A DNA stretch of 55,615 bases from DAISJI01 sp964559835 (GCA_964559835.1 CAZLJE010000033.1:1-55615); one strand, 5' to 3'. Counted from the stretch's first letter, positions 26,816 through 35,624 are shown. Notes: a model not told the origin generated them from the letters alone. Program-made: numbers and translations.

Positions 26816-26906
26816 CGCAGGCGTCTCGCGTTGTTTTCTCGTAGCGCGGGCGTCTCGCCTGCCACGCTGGTTCTTGTTGCGGAAGGGCACGGCTTTAGCC
26901 GCGCCG
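26816..26906. repeat. GGCGTCTCGC repeat pair and GGCTTTAGCC palindrome after tamB
   Basis: Directly after the tamB stop, GCAGGCGTCTCGC recurs about 30 bases later as GCGGGCGTCTCGCCTGC (26846-26862). Then CACGGC-TTTA-GCCGCG (26888-26903) is a copy of the GGCTTTAGCC palindrome family. The spacer lies between convergent genes. Confidence 0.6.
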
Positions 26907-26930
26907 CTGAGAACTTCTCGTCATAGCTCC

Positions 26931-28364
26931 CTACTTCGGCTCCGGCACCTGCGGCACCGTGTACACCTTTTCCAGCGCCTGTGTGTACTCCCCGAACAAC
27001 GCCTTGATGCCATCAAACTCCCGCTTCACCGCCGCCCGATAATCCGCGTGCGTGGCAAAGTCGTATAGCAGCGCCGTCATCCCCTCCGCGTCCACCATGA
27101 ATCCCTTGTGCCCGACTTCCGTCAACGCGTCCGCCTCCATCTGGTACGTGTGGTTTGTCGCCGTCGACGACGCCGCCGTGAACCCCATCCCCGGTATCGC
27201 CATCGACACGCTTCCCGTCTCTTCATATCCCGACGGCTTGCCTGGCTCGGCCTCCACGTTGTTCGCGCCGTATTTCTTCATGTACGCGAATCCCACCTCG
27301 TCCAGCGTCGCCACCGAGATCCCGTCCCGGTCCTGCGCGTAGTTGTCGATCTTCACCTTCGTCCCCGTCGACAGCGCCGCCCCCCTCGCCGCGTCATCCA
27401 CGAACTCGCGCACCTGCTTCAGGTATACCGCGTCCGGATATCGAATATAGAAATCCGCCGACGTGTGGTCCGGAACCACGTTCGGCGCCGCGCCGCCCTC
27501 CATGATCACGCCCTGGATCCGCGCCTCCGGGCGGATATTGCTCCGAACGCTATCGATGTTGTTAAACAGGTGGATCACCGCCTCGAGCGCGTTCCGTCCA
27601 TTCCATGACGTGAGCTGGTGCGCCGGCGCGCCCTCGAACGTGTAGCGCACCCCGTCGATATTCATGCAGCAGATGCCGAACCCCGGCGCCGATCGCGTCG
27701 TCGAAATCAACGAGTGGCTCCGGACCAGGATGTCGACCCCCTTGAACACCCCCGCCTTGAACATCTGTTCTTTCGCGTTCGGCGGCATTCGTTCCTCGCC
27801 CGGCGTGCCGAACACCATCACGGTTCCCGGCGTATGCGTCCTGCCTAGCCACTCCGCCATCGCGATCGCCGCCGCCATTCCCACCGGTCCCTGCGCGCTG
27901 TGCTGGTCTCCGTGGAACGGTCCTTTCGTTCCGCGCAGTGCGTCGTACTCCAGGATCACGCCCAGCACGGGCCCGCCGTTGCTTCCCTTCCAGCGCCCAA
28001 CGAACGCCGTCGGCAAGCCCGCCGCGCCGACCGTCACGTCGAAGTCGTGCGCCTTCAGGTACGTCACCAGCTTCTCCACCGACCGCGTCTCTGCGAATCC
28101 GATCTCCGGGTGGCGCGTGATGTCGTCCGACATCGCCAACAGCTCCGTCTCCATCAACTGCTTCGCCCGCGCGACGACCTGGTCCCGCTGCGCATCCGGC
28201 GCCGTCAGCTTCGCCACCCACGACGGCGCATCCAGCGACTTCTCCAACTGGTCGATCTTACGCACTACATCGCGCGCCGCCTCACGCTCCGTCGGCGTCT
28301 CCTGCGCAACTGCGACGATGCAACTCACCATTACCAACGCTGCGACGACAACAGCTCTCCGCAT
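26931..28364 (-). CDS. Exported M20D-type amidohydrolase (AbgB-like)
   Basis: A 477-residue M20-fold hydrolase with a signal peptide (MRRAVVVAALVMVSCIVAVAQ). The layout matches the AbgB/aminobenzoyl-glutamate group: LEYDALRG, a metal-binding segment, FGTPGEER with the catalytic Glu pair, an inserted dimerisation domain, and a C-terminal NHTYQMEADALTEVGH. Classical members carry HGCGHN at the metal site; here the aligned stretch reads HGDQHS, so the Cys ligand is Asp. That may be a subfamily trait. Amide bonds of acylated amino acids or peptides are likely substrates. GGAGGG precedes the ATG at good spacing. Confidence 0.82.
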   Translation of the reverse strand: MRRAVVVAALVMVSCIVAVAQETPTEREAARDVVRKIDQLEKSLDAPSWVAKLTAPDAQRDQVVARAKQLMETELLAMSDDITRHPEIGFAETRSVEKLVTYLKAHDFDVTVGAAGLPTAFVGRWKGSNGGPVLGVILEYDALRGTKGPFHGDQHSAQGPVGMAAAIAMAEWLGRTHTPGTVMVFGTPGEERMPPNAKEQMFKAGVFKGVDILVRSHSLISTTRSAPGFGICCMNIDGVRYTFEGAPAHQLTSWNGRNALEAVIHLFNNIDSVRSNIRPEARIQGVIMEGGAAPNVVPDHTSADFYIRYPDAVYLKQVREFVDDAARGAALSTGTKVKIDNYAQDRDGISVATLDEVGFAYMKKYGANNVEAEPGKPSGYEETGSVSMAIPGMGFTAASSTATNHTYQMEADALTEVGHKGFMVDAEGMTALLYDFATHADYRAAVKREFDGIKALFGEYTQALEKVYTVPQVPEPK

Positions 28365-28454
28365 GATTCCCTCCAGAGTTCCTGATGATAAATTTATGGC
28401 GGGTCACAATATGCGACCCGCCTGCAAACAGTCAACCAGTGCCGAACTCTGAGC

Positions 28455-28535
28455 GGTCTTTTCTTCGTGCCCTTCGTGTGTACTTGGTGTCCTTCGTGTG
28501 AACGCTTTCTCTGTGTTCCTCTGTGTCCTCTGTGG
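28455..28535 (-). repeat. Nonamer/decamer arrays at the 3' end of pepD
   Basis: On the minus strand, eight bases after the pepD stop codon, units CACAGAGGA recur with 9-10 base spacing (three copies). A second word, CACGAAGGA with variants CACCAAGTA and CACGAAG, follows. Each word is repeated with drift. The same two words appear next to larC, larB and the M20 gene at 30190. Confidence 0.65.
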
Positions 28536-28542
28536 TGAGTTC

Positions 28543-29988
28543 TTACAGCTTCTCCAGCACCGCCCTCAGATACTTCCAGAACTCCGCCACTGACCCGATC
28601 TCCACTCTCTCATTCGGACTGTGCGGACTCTCGATCTGCGGCCCGAACGAAATGAGCTGCATCCCCGGATACTTCTCTCCGATGACGCCGCACTCCAGCC
28701 CCGCGTGCATCGCCACCAGCCGCGTCTCCAACCCGAACACTTCCTGGAACGCCTCTTTGCACTTCTGCACGATCTCGCTGCCCGGCTCCGGCTTCCATCC
28801 CGGATAACTTCCCGCGTGCTCGACCTCGAATCCCGCCAGCCTGCACGCCGTCGCCACCTGGCGCGCCGCCGCCATCTTGCTCGCCTCGATCGCGCTCCGC
28901 TGGCTGCTGCCGATCTCCACCTCGTCGCCCTTCACCGACACCGTCGCCAGGTTAGTCGAGTTCTGCACCAGCCCCGGCACGTCCGGACTCATCGCCAGCA
29001 CTCCGTGCGGGATCGACACCAGCAGGTCCACGACCTCCGCCGCGTCTTTCGCTTCCATCACCCGCGCCGGCTTCTCTGTCGGCTCGACCGTGATCTGCAC
29101 GCCCGGATCGAAGCTCCCGAGATCGGTCTTCGTCTCCGCCTCGAATAGCGTGACCAGTTGCTTGAGTTCCGCCTCGCGCGCGCTGTCCATCACTACCACC
29201 GCCGACGCCTCGCGCGGGATAACATTCCTCGCGCTTCCGCCTTTGAGGTCCGCGACTTCGGCGCCCAGCTTCTCGACGATCCTCTGCACCATCCCGCCGA
29301 GCACGCGGATCGCGTTCCCGCGCCCGAGGTGGATGTCCACGCCCGAGTGCCCGCCCTTCAGCCCGGATACTTTGATCTTGTATGCATTTCCGGACCCCGG
29401 ACTCCGGAGCCCGACTTTCCTCTTCGCGGTGGTATTCACTCCGCCCGAGCACCCGATGCACAGCGTGCCCTTCTCTTCGCCGTCGAGGTTCAGGAAGTAC
29501 CTGGCTTTGAGCACGCCGCCTTGGAACTCCGACGCTCCCGTCAGCCCGCGTTCTTCGTCGATGGTGAACACGAACTCCAGCGGGCCGTGCTTGATGTCGT
29601 CGCTTTCCATGACCGCGAGCGCGGCCGCGACACCCACGCCGTTGTCCGCGCCCAGCGTCGTCCCATCCGCGTACAGCCACTCGCCCTTGCGGACGACCCG
29701 GATCGCGTCTTTATCGAAATCGTGCTGCACGCTCTCGTTCTTCTCGCAGACCATGTCCAGATGGCCTTGCAGCACGACCGTCGGCGCCGCCTCGCGTCCC
29801 TTGTGCGCCGGCTTGCGGATGACGATGTTCCCGACCTTGTCCTCGTGGACCTCAAGCCCTTTCTTGTTCGCCTTGGCCAGTACCCACTCGCGCGCTTTCT
29901 GTTCCTTCGCGCTCGGCCGCGGGATCTTCGTGATCTCGTCGAAATGCTTCCAGACTGCCTTCGGCTCTAACTCCTGCAATACGCTCAT
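28543..29988 (-). CDS. pepD: Aminoacyl-histidine dipeptidase (M20C)
   Basis: PepD is a cytoplasmic zinc dipeptidase with broad specificity that includes carnosine-type X-His dipeptides. The 481-residue length is normal. The ligand motifs are intact: VLQGHLDMVCEKN (His and Asp), LGADNGVGVA (bridging Asp), TIDEERGLTGA (Glu pair) and LDGEEKGTLCIGCSGG. A C-terminal His in MHAGLECGV completes the site. CAGGAG lies eight bases before the ATG. It is the middle of three consecutive M20-fold genes on the minus strand, each separated by spacers of about 180-200 bases, so they need not form one operon. Confidence 0.95.
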   Translation of the reverse strand: MSVLQELEPKAVWKHFDEITKIPRPSAKEQKAREWVLAKANKKGLEVHEDKVGNIVIRKPAHKGREAAPTVVLQGHLDMVCEKNESVQHDFDKDAIRVVRKGEWLYADGTTLGADNGVGVAAALAVMESDDIKHGPLEFVFTIDEERGLTGASEFQGGVLKARYFLNLDGEEKGTLCIGCSGGVNTTAKRKVGLRSPGSGNAYKIKVSGLKGGHSGVDIHLGRGNAIRVLGGMVQRIVEKLGAEVADLKGGSARNVIPREASAVVVMDSAREAELKQLVTLFEAETKTDLGSFDPGVQITVEPTEKPARVMEAKDAAEVVDLLVSIPHGVLAMSPDVPGLVQNSTNLATVSVKGDEVEIGSSQRSAIEASKMAAARQVATACRLAGFEVEHAGSYPGWKPEPGSEIVQKCKEAFQEVFGLETRLVAMHAGLECGVIGEKYPGMQLISFGPQIESPHSPNERVEIGSVAEFWKYLRAVLEKL

Positions 29989-30042
29989 GATTGCGCTCCT
30001 GAGAAACTCAACATTCTACGCGAGCGCAGACCCTAGCGCCTT

Positions 30043-30100
30043 GTCATCCTGAGCGAGAAAGCCGCATGCAGAGCATGCGGCTTTCGAGTCGAAGGACCTT
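30043..30100. repeat. TCATCCTGAG/CGAAGGA element with nested hairpin
   Basis: The element starts TCATCCTGAGCGAG and ends GAGTCGAAGGACC. In its centre, AAAGCCGCATGC (30058-30069) pairs perfectly with GCATGCGGCTTT (30073-30084) around AGA. Related elements are at 35625-35648 and 54115-54157. It lies upstream of pepD. Confidence 0.7.
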
Positions 30101-30101
30101 G

Positions 30102-30179
30102 TGTTTCTCCTTCGTGTCCCTTCGTGTCCTTTGTGGTGAACGCCTTTCAATCGGCAATCATCAATCGACAATCGGCAAT
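30102..30179 (-). repeat. Heptamer array plus nonamer array 3' of an M20 gene
   Basis: On the minus strand five heptamers stand in register at 30145-30179: ATTGCCG and ATTGTCG, then ATTGATG, ATTGCCG and ATTGAAA. The first lies 10 bases after the stop codon at 30190. A looser 9-10 base array follows (about 30102-30140) with words such as CACAAAGGA and CACGAAGGG. Confidence 0.75.
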
Positions 30180-30189
30180 GGTGTTGTTT

Positions 30190-31698
30190 TCAGCTCCTCT
30201 TCGCCAGCTCATACAGATACTCCACATGCGCCTTCACCGCTCCGTCCATGCCAAGCACCTTCGGATTGGACGACTCAATCACGTAGTACTCGTTCGGCGC
30301 GTGCGCTCCGCTTCCGTGTCCCATGCCGAAATGCCCAGCCGGTAAGCGAAGCGGATCGCCGGTAAACACGTATCCCGGCCAGCTACCGGCATTCCGCGGC
30401 AGCATGATCGGATCGACGCCCAGCCGCTTGTACACCGCGATCTCGCTCTTGATGATGCTCGCGTCCTGCGGCGTCATCGTCGGGTCGTATCCGCCCGACA
30501 TGTTCACGTCGATGTCGCCGAAGCCGTGCTTCGCCAGGTGCGCTTTCACCTGCTCCAGCGACTCCTTCGCCGTCATGTCCGGCACCAGCCGCAGGTCCAG
30601 CTTCGCCTTCGCCATGTGCGGCAGGACCGTCTTACCTCCCGGTCCGGTGTATCCGCCGACCAGTCCCTCGATGTTGCACGTCGGGTCGGCGACCAGCATC
30701 TCCAGCGCGCGCTCGAACGGGACGTCGTTGATCCAGCGATCGGTGCTCAGTGACTTCTTTACCGTGGCTTCGTTCATGCGCTTCGCTGCGTCGGCGCACA
30801 TAGCCTTCTCCGCCGCCGAGATCGGACGCGCGCTCTTCGCATATCCGTCGATGGTGATCGTGTTGCCGTCCTTCGCCACCATCGTCGCCAGCGCCTGTAC
30901 CAGGTGCCACGCCGGAGCGTCCAGCCGCGCTTTGTTACTGCTGTGGACGTCGGCGCGCGGGCCGCGTCCCCACTTCTCACCGCTCGACGTCAGCTCCAGC
31001 TCGACCACGCCCTTCGCGCCGAACGTCAGCGTTACGTTGCCGTCGGGGTCCTGCGCGGCGTTGGGCATGAAGACGCCGTCGCACTTCTTGAACTTCGCCA
31101 GGATGTCCGGACGCCGCACGATCTGGTGGAAATGCGGCGACCCGATCTCTTCCTCTCCCTCGGCGGCGAACACGAAGTTCACCGGCGGCTTCCGTCCCGC
31201 GCCCTTGATGGCCATCAGCGCCGCCAGGAACGTCGCTTCCGGGCCTTTCTGGTTGACGGCGCCGCGCCCGACCACGCACTTGCCGAAGCCGGGCTTGTCC
31301 ACCAGCCGCGCCTCGAACGGCGGCGACGACCACTCGCTCGGGTCCACCTGCTTCACGTCGTACATGTAGTAGATCCCGATCGTGCGCGGCGCGCCATTGT
31401 CCATCACGGCGTGGACGCCGGGCTGGCCATCGGTCGAGACCTTCTCGATGCCGGTGAAGCCCGCCTCGCGGAGCATGTCCATCATGAGCTGGCAGCCTTC
31501 GTTCATGCCGCGGTTCTCGGCCGCGATCGACGGCTGCTTGATCCACGTCTGCAAGCGCGTTAAGGCCTCGTCGTGACGCTTGTCGGCTTCGGCAAAGATG
31601 GGCTTCAGGTCAGGGTTATCTTGCGCCTGCATCCACTTGGGAACCGCAGCAGACGCGGCAGTCAGGGCAGTGGCTACTACAAACTCGCGTCGGTCCAT
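30190..31698 (-). CDS. Exported M20-fold peptidase homologue with altered metal ligands
   Basis: A 502-residue M20/M25/M40-type protein. The ATG at 31698 gives a twin-arginine-like start, MDRREFVVATALTAASAAVP, so Tat export is plausible; a GTG six codons upstream is also in frame, and neither has a clear Shine-Dalgarno. The fold is recognisable from EGEEEIGS with the catalytic Glu and a C-terminal HAPNEYYVIES. However, the usual GHYDV ligand motif reads YYMYDVKQVDP here, so the first His is Met. The usual GRGxxDDKG reads GRGAVNQKG, so the bridging Asp is Asn. Zinc binding may be changed or lost. A related subfamily with MYDV motifs may exist; I cannot confirm its activity. Confidence 0.8.
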   Translation of the reverse strand: MDRREFVVATALTAASAAVPKWMQAQDNPDLKPIFAEADKRHDEALTRLQTWIKQPSIAAENRGMNEGCQLMMDMLREAGFTGIEKVSTDGQPGVHAVMDNGAPRTIGIYYMYDVKQVDPSEWSSPPFEARLVDKPGFGKCVVGRGAVNQKGPEATFLAALMAIKGAGRKPPVNFVFAAEGEEEIGSPHFHQIVRRPDILAKFKKCDGVFMPNAAQDPDGNVTLTFGAKGVVELELTSSGEKWGRGPRADVHSSNKARLDAPAWHLVQALATMVAKDGNTITIDGYAKSARPISAAEKAMCADAAKRMNEATVKKSLSTDRWINDVPFERALEMLVADPTCNIEGLVGGYTGPGGKTVLPHMAKAKLDLRLVPDMTAKESLEQVKAHLAKHGFGDIDVNMSGGYDPTMTPQDASIIKSEIAVYKRLGVDPIMLPRNAGSWPGYVFTGDPLRLPAGHFGMGHGSGAHAPNEYYVIESSNPKVLGMDGAVKAHVEYLYELAKRS

Positions 31699-31751
31699 GG
31701 CGCGGGAGGATAACACAGCGGCGGACGCTCCGTTGCCAGTCGCGGCTTATT

Positions 31752-32564
31752 TCAATTCAGCCGCGCCAGTGACCGGACCCAGGATTTTGGCGTAGCACCG
31801 AACGTCTTTCGGAACACGGCTACGAAAGCCGACTGCTGGCGATATCCGACCGCATAGGACGCTCCTTTAACGGAGAAGCCGGCGATCAGCAATTCCGTCG
31901 CCTTCATGAGTCGCACTTGTCGACGCCAGGACTCAAAATCCATGCCCACCTCGCGCCGAAAGGTACGTTGCAGAGTCCTTACGCTCACACCAGCTGCGCT
32001 GCACAGAGAGACTAGGCGTCGACGATATTTTCCATCGCGGAGAACGGAAGTTGCGACAGCAAGAGCGCGCGGGTCTTGAGGCAGCCAAATGCCCGTCGGA
32101 ACAGCAGACGCCCTTAGCAATAGAGCTATTAGAACGTCGCGAAAGGCACATTCGACTCGACTGCGAGTCCTGACCTTGCCGAGACGGACGATCTCGGAAA
32201 TGACCTCGCGGAGCAGTGAACTGATATGGAGAACGGCGCAATCGGTTGACACCTTGGCCAAGCCCGGGCGCAGGTAAAGCCTCCGCATCGAAACTGCTTC
32301 CGGCATCCTGATCTGATGCCGGGTCCGGGCCGGGATCCACAGGCCGAAATGCGGCGGGATCATCCAGACACTTTTCCCGGATGAAACCTCCATCACCCCT
32401 TGCGTCGCATATACCAACTGATCGGAAAAGTGAGCGTGTTCGCTTACCTGCGAGCCGCGTGGGTAATCGAGCGCCCAGCTTGCGACGGATACGCCGGGCC
32501 CGGGGTCATGTTCACGAATAAGAGATGTTTGTCGCATATTCGATATTTTATGCCGTACCAGCAT
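31752..32564 (-). CDS. AraC-family transcriptional regulator with cupin sensor domain
   Basis: A 270-residue regulator. The N-terminal part (about 20-110) looks like a cupin, with SEHAHFSDQLVYATQGVMEVSSG and a FGLWIPARTRHQI segment. The C-terminal part (about 160-268) holds the two AraC helix-turn-helices, with LCSAAGVSVRTLQRTFRREVGMDFESWRRQVRL and SFSVKGASYAVGYRQQSAFV-type motifs, ending FGATPKSWVR. An in-frame ATG nine codons later at 32537 is an alternative start. It is transcribed away from the cupredoxin-ADOP pair, 37 bases apart by the longest frames, and probably controls that pair. The sensor ligand is unknown. Confidence 0.9.
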   Translation of the reverse strand: MLVRHKISNMRQTSLIREHDPGPGVSVASWALDYPRGSQVSEHAHFSDQLVYATQGVMEVSSGKSVWMIPPHFGLWIPARTRHQIRMPEAVSMRRLYLRPGLAKVSTDCAVLHISSLLREVISEIVRLGKVRTRSRVECAFRDVLIALLLRASAVPTGIWLPQDPRALAVATSVLRDGKYRRRLVSLCSAAGVSVRTLQRTFRREVGMDFESWRRQVRLMKATELLIAGFSVKGASYAVGYRQQSAFVAVFRKTFGATPKSWVRSLARLN

Positions 32565-32601
32565 TATTGCGCCACAGCCGATTCGCGCGCACAGTAGCTG
32601 T

Positions 32602-32982
32602 ATGCGTGGGATGGCAGCGATGGGGGCGATTTCTTTACTGCTCTACGTGTCGGCCGGGATTACCGCTACAGCGCCCTATGGCAGCGTTCACCGAAGGCGG
32701 CACGAGAGGATCATCCAGATCGAAGCCAAGCGCTTCGAATTCAACCCGAACACGATCGTCGTAAAGAGGGGCGAACGGGTAAGGCTGCGCCTGATCGGCG
32801 CCGACGACGCAAAGCACGGGCTCCGCATCCCGGATCTGGGTGTGGACACGGAAATCGCGGCCGGCCAGTCCGCGGACGTTGTCATAGAGCCCGCCAAGAC
32901 TGGCACGTTTGCCGGAACGTGCAGCGTGTATTGCGGAGCCGGTCACAAAAGCATGGCAATCACGGTGGAGGTGCATCGGTGA
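32602..32982 (+). CDS. Exported CuA-like cupredoxin
   Basis: A 126-residue single-domain cupredoxin with an N-terminal hydrophobic export signal (about 4-24). The metal site resembles the binuclear CuA centre of cytochrome oxidase subunit II: His72 in DDAKHGLRI, then Cys107, Cys111, His115 and Met118 in CSVYCGAGHKSM, spaced C-x3-C-x3-H-x2-M. There is no oxidase subunit II helical hairpin and no oxidase gene nearby, so it is a stand-alone copper protein. The stop codon overlaps the GTG start of the ADOP permease gene (GTGA). M4 or M7 could also be the true start. Electron transfer, copper sensing or copper delivery are all possible. Confidence 0.85.
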   Translation: MRGMAAMGAISLLLYVSAGITATAPYGSVHRRRHERIIQIEAKRFEFNPNTIVVKRGERVRLRLIGADDAKHGLRIPDLGVDTEIAAGQSADVVIEPAKTGTFAGTCSVYCGAGHKSMAITVEVHR

Positions 32983-35435
32983 ATCGGCTACTGGAATCGA
33001 CACAGCAGTATCTGCACAACGTCCGCCTTGCCTGCCGGCACGTGTTCGCCAAACGCGGCTTCGCCGCTATCGCAATCGTTACGCTGGCGCTGGGCATTGG
33101 CGCGAATACCGCCGTATTCAGCGTCATCGACGCCGTCTTGCTGCATGCGCTTCCCTTCCCTGCGCCAGACCGGCTGGTTGTCCTGGATGAGGTCCGGCGG
33201 CAGCACGGTAGCCGCACGGTATCGTGGCTTGACTTTCAGGACTGGCTACAACAGTGCCGCTCCTTTGACGCCATGGCCGCATATCGGACCGGCACCGCAA
33301 CTCTTACCGGCACAGACCAACCGGTTCTCTTGCACACGGCCGATGTCTCGGCGTCATTCTTCCCCATCCTGAAGCTCGCTCCCAGCAAAGGCCGGGTCTT
33401 TGGCGCCGAGGACGACAAGCCGGGCGCGCCAAGGACTGTGGTCGTGAGCGATGGGTTCTGGCGCACGCAGCTGGGCGGCAAGCCGGATATTGTCGGCATG
33501 GCCTTAGTGATCGATGGGTCGTCTTACGAGGTTGTTGGTGTCCTGCCACCAAGCTTTCATTTCTTCACCGGAACGGTCGACGTGTACTTGCCAGTCGGCC
33601 TTCGTGGAGCTGAACCGGAGTGGAACCGTCGCGGAATGCACCCGGATCTTCTCGTGCTCGCGCGGCTGAAGGCGGGAACCGAGCTGAACTCAGCACGGGC
33701 TGACATGACTGCGATCATGGACCGGCTCGAAGTGACTTACCCACAATCGAACGCGGGACTGACGGCAACCGTCACGACTTTGTACCAGCACTATTTCGGG
33801 AGAATGCAAACGATCCTGTTTACCATCTTCGCTTCCGTGGGATGCGTACTTCTGATGGCCTGCGCCAATGTTGCAAACCTGCTCCTGGAGCGAGGAACGG
33901 CTCGGCGAAAAGAAATGGCGATCCGGGCAGCGCTCGGGGCGGACCGGCGGCGCTTGCTTACGCAACTCGTGACGGAGAGCATGGTCCTATCGTTGTCAGG
34001 CGGAACGCTGGGGGTTGGCGTAGCTGCCCTCAGCCTTTTCGGATTCGCCATCGCCGCGCCGTCCACGTATGCGCAGTTTGCCTCTGCGCACATCAATGGG
34101 ACTGTCCTATTGTTCACGCTCGCGATTTCCATCGTTATTGCCGCGGTCTTTGGCGCGCTACCAGCTATTCAGGCGTGCCGCGTCGATTTGAACGAAGCTT
34201 TCAACCATGGCAGCCAGCGAGCGGGAGAAGGCAGGCAGGCTCGCCGTATTCGGTCCGGCCTGCTTGCGATCGAGATCGGCCTTGCCCTGGTCGTGGCAAC
34301 GGCGGCCGGCCTGATGGCCAGGAGTTTATGGAGGGCGCTCGCCGTCGATCTTGGATTTGCTCCTGAGCATCTCGTGGCCATGGACATTACGATCCCGACA
34401 ACGCGGTATTCCACGGCGGCAGACAAGACATTGCTCGTGACGCAGGCGGTTGAGCGGCTGCGGGGACTGGCGGGCGTTCAAGCCGCTGGCGCCGTCTTAT
34501 GCGCACCTATCGCTCGCGTGTGCGGGAACAATGGCTTTATGTTGGCGGACCACCCGATCGCATCGGTGGTGGACCTTCCGACCGCCGTCCTCAATTTCGT
34601 TGCACCAGGATATTTCGAAACGGCGCGGATACCGCTGGCGTCCGGAAGGTATTTCACGGCATCGGATGACCTGCAATCACGGAACGTCGCGATTGTAAGC
34701 AACGCCTTTGCGCGCCAGAACTGGCCGATGACAAGCGCGATCGGGAAGATGATCCGCGAAGGAGGCCCCAACGGAAATCAGCCGTACCGTGAGATTGTCG
34801 GCGTCGTTGCCGACGTCAGGCAGAGTGGCGTTGAGAGCGAAGGGGTGCCGGAAGTCTTCCTTCCCGTGACTCAGTTTCCTTTTGCGCCATGGGATTCTCT
34901 GGATTCCATGACCTTCCTGGTGCGAGCCAATGATCCCGCGATCGCGGAACGAGCGACGGAAGCGGTCCGGGCGAAAGATAAGGACCTTTTGGTCACCGCC
35001 GTCCGTGCCGTGTCGCAGGACGTGGACGGCTCTTTGGCCCGTCGTCGGTTCGTAACATGGCTATTCGGTTCATTCTCAATGCTCGCACTGGCGCTCGGCG
35101 GCATTGGTACCTACGGTGTGATGTCGTATGGAGTAAGCCAGCGAGAACGGGAGATCGGCACACGGATGGCGCTCGGCGCGACCCGCAGCGCAATCTGGAA
35201 AATGGTGTTACGCGAGACGTTGACACTCGCTGCCACCGGCGTCGTGTTGGGGCTACTTGTCACGCAAGCGGCCTCGCGCTGGATCGGAAGCCTTCTCTTC
35301 GGCGTTGGAGCCAATGATCTGCTGACCTTCTCGGCGGCAGCGGCTATTCTCGTGTTCGTCGCAATCATAGCGACCTGGGTGCCGATAAGACGCGCGACAA
35401 GGGTGAATCCCGCGGTAGCGCTACGGAGTGAATGA
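32979..35435 (+). CDS. MacB-like ABC permease of the ADOP type
   Basis: An 818-residue inner-membrane permease. It starts at GTG 32979, overlapping the cupredoxin stop, with GGAGGT upstream; the frame can be opened further into the upstream gene, but that is unlikely. The N-terminal helix region with TLALGIGANTAVFSVIDAVLL is typical of the acidobacterial duplicated orphan permeases. Two MacB-type periplasmic domains (about 50-250 and 440-650) alternate with two FtsX-type membrane domains (about 285-400 and 690-810), the second with QREREIGTRMALGATRSAIWKMVL. No ATPase gene is adjacent, as usual for this family. Codon third positions look less GC-rich than in the neighbouring genes, which hints at transfer. 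Confidence 0.9.
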   Translation: MNRLLESTQQYLHNVRLACRHVFAKRGFAAIAIVTLALGIGANTAVFSVIDAVLLHALPFPAPDRLVVLDEVRRQHGSRTVSWLDFQDWLQQCRSFDAMAAYRTGTATLTGTDQPVLLHTADVSASFFPILKLAPSKGRVFGAEDDKPGAPRTVVVSDGFWRTQLGGKPDIVGMALVIDGSSYEVVGVLPPSFHFFTGTVDVYLPVGLRGAEPEWNRRGMHPDLLVLARLKAGTELNSARADMTAIMDRLEVTYPQSNAGLTATVTTLYQHYFGRMQTILFTIFASVGCVLLMACANVANLLLERGTARRKEMAIRAALGADRRRLLTQLVTESMVLSLSGGTLGVGVAALSLFGFAIAAPSTYAQFASAHINGTVLLFTLAISIVIAAVFGALPAIQACRVDLNEAFNHGSQRAGEGRQARRIRSGLLAIEIGLALVVATAAGLMARSLWRALAVDLGFAPEHLVAMDITIPTTRYSTAADKTLLVTQAVERLRGLAGVQAAGAVLCAPIARVCGNNGFMLADHPIASVVDLPTAVLNFVAPGYFETARIPLASGRYFTASDDLQSRNVAIVSNAFARQNWPMTSAIGKMIREGGPNGNQPYREIVGVVADVRQSGVESEGVPEVFLPVTQFPFAPWDSLDSMTFLVRANDPAIAERATEAVRAKDKDLLVTAVRAVSQDVDGSLARRRFVTWLFGSFSMLALALGGIGTYGVMSYGVSQREREIGTRMALGATRSAIWKMVLRETLTLAATGVVLGLLVTQAASRWIGSLLFGVGANDLLTFSAAAAILVFVAIIATWVPIRRATRVNPAVALRSE

Positions 35436-35455
35436 ACGGCTGGATGGCCTGGTGC

Positions 35456-35486
35456 CCCACATCTGCCCGCCTTTGGCAGATGTGGG
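35456..35486. repeat. Dispersed hairpin, GGTGCCCC family, copy 2
   Basis: CCCACATCTGCC (35456-35467) pairs perfectly with GGCAGATGTGGG (35475-35486) around a 7-base loop. The 5' flank GGTGCC and the arms match the copy at 2492-2522 except for one arm base and one loop base. It starts 21 bases after the ADOP stop codon and may be a 3'-end RNA structure for that transcript. Confidence 0.8.
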
Positions 35487-35624
35487 AATACCGAAATCCG
35501 CGTCCACCTCCTGATCACCCTGACCTCTGATACTGACCACTTCTTCCTCCACAACTCCACCACTACCGCAACTCTTTTCACCCGGGTGCAATCCGCGGGT
35601 GCCCTAGCCGGTTTTGACTAGAGC

